A DNA stretch of 14,353 nt from Christensenella sp. UBA1431 (lineage in GTDB: Bacteria; Bacillota; Clostridia; Christensenellales; UBA1431). A program made the position numbers and the translations under genes. Location of the stretch: the NCBI GenBank assembly GCA_002329665.1, contig DCTV01000064.1, positions 1 through 14,353 of the forward strand. The letters run 5' to 3'. The notes beneath the pieces were generated by a model that saw only the letters and a list, made by a program, of their open reading frames with translations, did not search any database and was not told the DNA's origin. Each line of letters begins with the position of its first letter. Positions within the stretch are counted from its first letter, which is position 1. Positions 13,425 to 14,353 of the stretch are shown piece after piece.

Positions 13425-14353
13425 TTGGACATACGGACGGACATGGCGATGGAGTCCGTGCAGATGGTACGGGAAAGGCAGAAGACGGAGATCGAGGGCG
13501 TGGCGCAGGACAAGACAATGCCCGTGGAGGGGATGGAGGTCTACCGCGTGCGCGTCTCCAACGAACAGGGCGCGAAGGCGGTGGGCAAACCGGTCGGGCG
13601 CTACGTTTCGATGGACCTCGACAAGCCGTTCGACAGGGGGACGGCGTTCCTCGAAAACGCGAGCAGGGAGTTTTCCGTGCACGTCAGGGCGCTGGTGAAC
13701 ACGTTCAAGCAGGGCGACGCGCCGGTGCTGGTGATCGGCCTGGGGAACCGCGACGTCACGCCGGACTCGCTCGGGCCGCGGGTCGTGGAGCGGGTGCTGG
13801 TCACGCGGCACCTCAAGGGGGTCGTGCCCGACGAACTCGTCAGCCGCCTGCACGGGGTCTGCTCACTCGCGCCGGGAGTGCTGGGCGTCACGGGCATGGA
13901 GACGGCGGAGATCGTGCGCGGCGTCGTGGAGACGATAAAGCCCTGCGCGATCATCGCGATCGACTCGCTCGCCGCCAGGAGCCTCGGGCGCATCGCCTCG
14001 TCGATGCAGGTGAGCGACACGGGGATCAGCCCCGGCTCCGGGCTGGGGAACAGGCGCAAGGGCATCGACAGGGAAACGGTCGGCGTGCCCGTCGTCGCCA
14101 TCGGCGTCCCGATGGTAGTCTACGCCGCGACGATCGTGCACGACACGGTCGGCCAGGTGCTCTCCAACATGAGGGTCGGGAACGCTGACGCTTCGAAGAC
14201 GCTAGAGCACGCGCACCAGAAAGCCATGAACGATATGGGCGACATGGTGGTAACGCCCAAGGAGATCGACGAGCTGGTCGAGGACTGCGCGGACCTCGTC
14301 GCCGATTCGATCAACATGGCGCTGCACGAGAGCGTTTCGCTCGAGGACGTGCG
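13425..14353 (+). CDS. gpr: Germination protease GPR (3' truncated by window end)
   Basis: The first 309 codons of the protease that degrades small acid-soluble spore proteins at germination. It is made in the forespore as a zymogen that cleaves itself. Signatures: IRTDMAMES at residues 3-11, matching the RTDLAxE processing site; GLGNRDVTPDSLGP with D114; IAIDSLAAR with D180 (the two conserved acidic residues); and DTGISPGSGLGNRRK. VTPKEID-like near the end matches the C-terminal part. Start is TTG 13425 with AGAAGGTG at 13408-13415, nine bases upstream. The propeptide would be only about six residues, shorter than the 15-16 of Bacillus. The stretch between VGQVLSNM and MVVTPKEID also seems shorter than in Bacillus (from memory). 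The next gene in B. subtilis is spoIIP. It implies a spore-forming host. Confidence 0.95.
   Translation, partial: MDIRTDMAMESVQMVRERQKTEIEGVAQDKTMPVEGMEVYRVRVSNEQGAKAVGKPVGRYVSMDLDKPFDRGTAFLENASREFSVHVRALVNTFKQGDAPVLVIGLGNRDVTPDSLGPRVVERVLVTRHLKGVVPDELVSRLHGVCSLAPGVLGVTGMETAEIVRGVVETIKPCAIIAIDSLAARSLGRIASSMQVSDTGISPGSGLGNRRKGIDRETVGVPVVAIGVPMVVYAATIVHDTVGQVLSNMRVGNADASKTLEHAHQKAMNDMGDMVVTPKEIDELVEDCADLVADSINMALHESVSLEDV

Noticed and set aside
1..14353. CRISPR array, tRNA or rRNA genes, transposase, integrase or phage genes
   Set aside because: Reading through the window I saw no regular spaced repeats, no cloverleaf-like segments and no mobile-element protein motifs; all larger stretches are explained by the listed genes.

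Overview
The window is GC-rich chromosomal DNA from an endospore-forming, low-GC-phylum type bacterium (Bacillota), most likely a GC-rich member of class Clostridia. The main support is a germination protease gene (gpr) at the right end, spore-type GerMN-domain proteins in the middle, strong Shine-Dalgarno sites of the Bacillota kind, and a gene order that follows the Bacillus subtilis nadD-yqeK-rsfS ... comEC-holA-rpsT-gpr neighbourhood. Genus cannot be read from the sequence.

Left (1-1330): the 3' end of nadD, then yqeK and rsfS, a conserved housekeeping run for NAD synthesis, Ap4A hydrolysis and ribosome silencing. Two hairpins with U-tracts pointing leftwards follow. Left-centre (1332-2780, minus strand): a DacF/PBP5-type D-Ala-D-Ala carboxypeptidase with a C-terminal membrane helix and a very basic tail. 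It converges on rsfS.

Centre (3077-7710, plus strand): an OmpR-family response regulator, its HAMP histidine kinase, and two membrane-attached GerMN proteins (one GerMN domain plus a C-terminal domain, then a three-GerMN putative lipoprotein), packed with overlaps or gaps of a few bases. The order regulator-kinase-GerMN protein resembles mtrA-mtrB-lpqB of Actinobacteria. The 296-base divergent region between the carboxypeptidase and the regulator holds a perfect match to the published WalR box (TGTWAH-N5-TGTWAH), lying over the carboxypeptidase -10. Together these suggest a cell-envelope control module; this is inference.

Right-centre (7746-12913): an ECF-transporter S component, a YhfI/RNase Z-like metallo-hydrolase, full-length ComEC (DNA uptake channel), HolA (DNA polymerase III delta) and a GNAT acetyltransferase, all on plus, with short gaps or overlaps and no clear terminator between them. 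Right end: rpsT (ribosomal protein S20) on minus with a good sigma-A promoter and terminator, and divergent gpr, cut by the window edge, preceded by a sequence resembling a forespore sigma-G promoter.

Compared with B. subtilis gene order (from memory), the block from the carboxypeptidase to the metallo-hydrolase sits where yqeM, comER, comEA and comEB would be. UUG start codons are unusually common: six of fourteen visible starts. The kinase gene has no ATG, GTG or TTG at the position its membrane segment requires.
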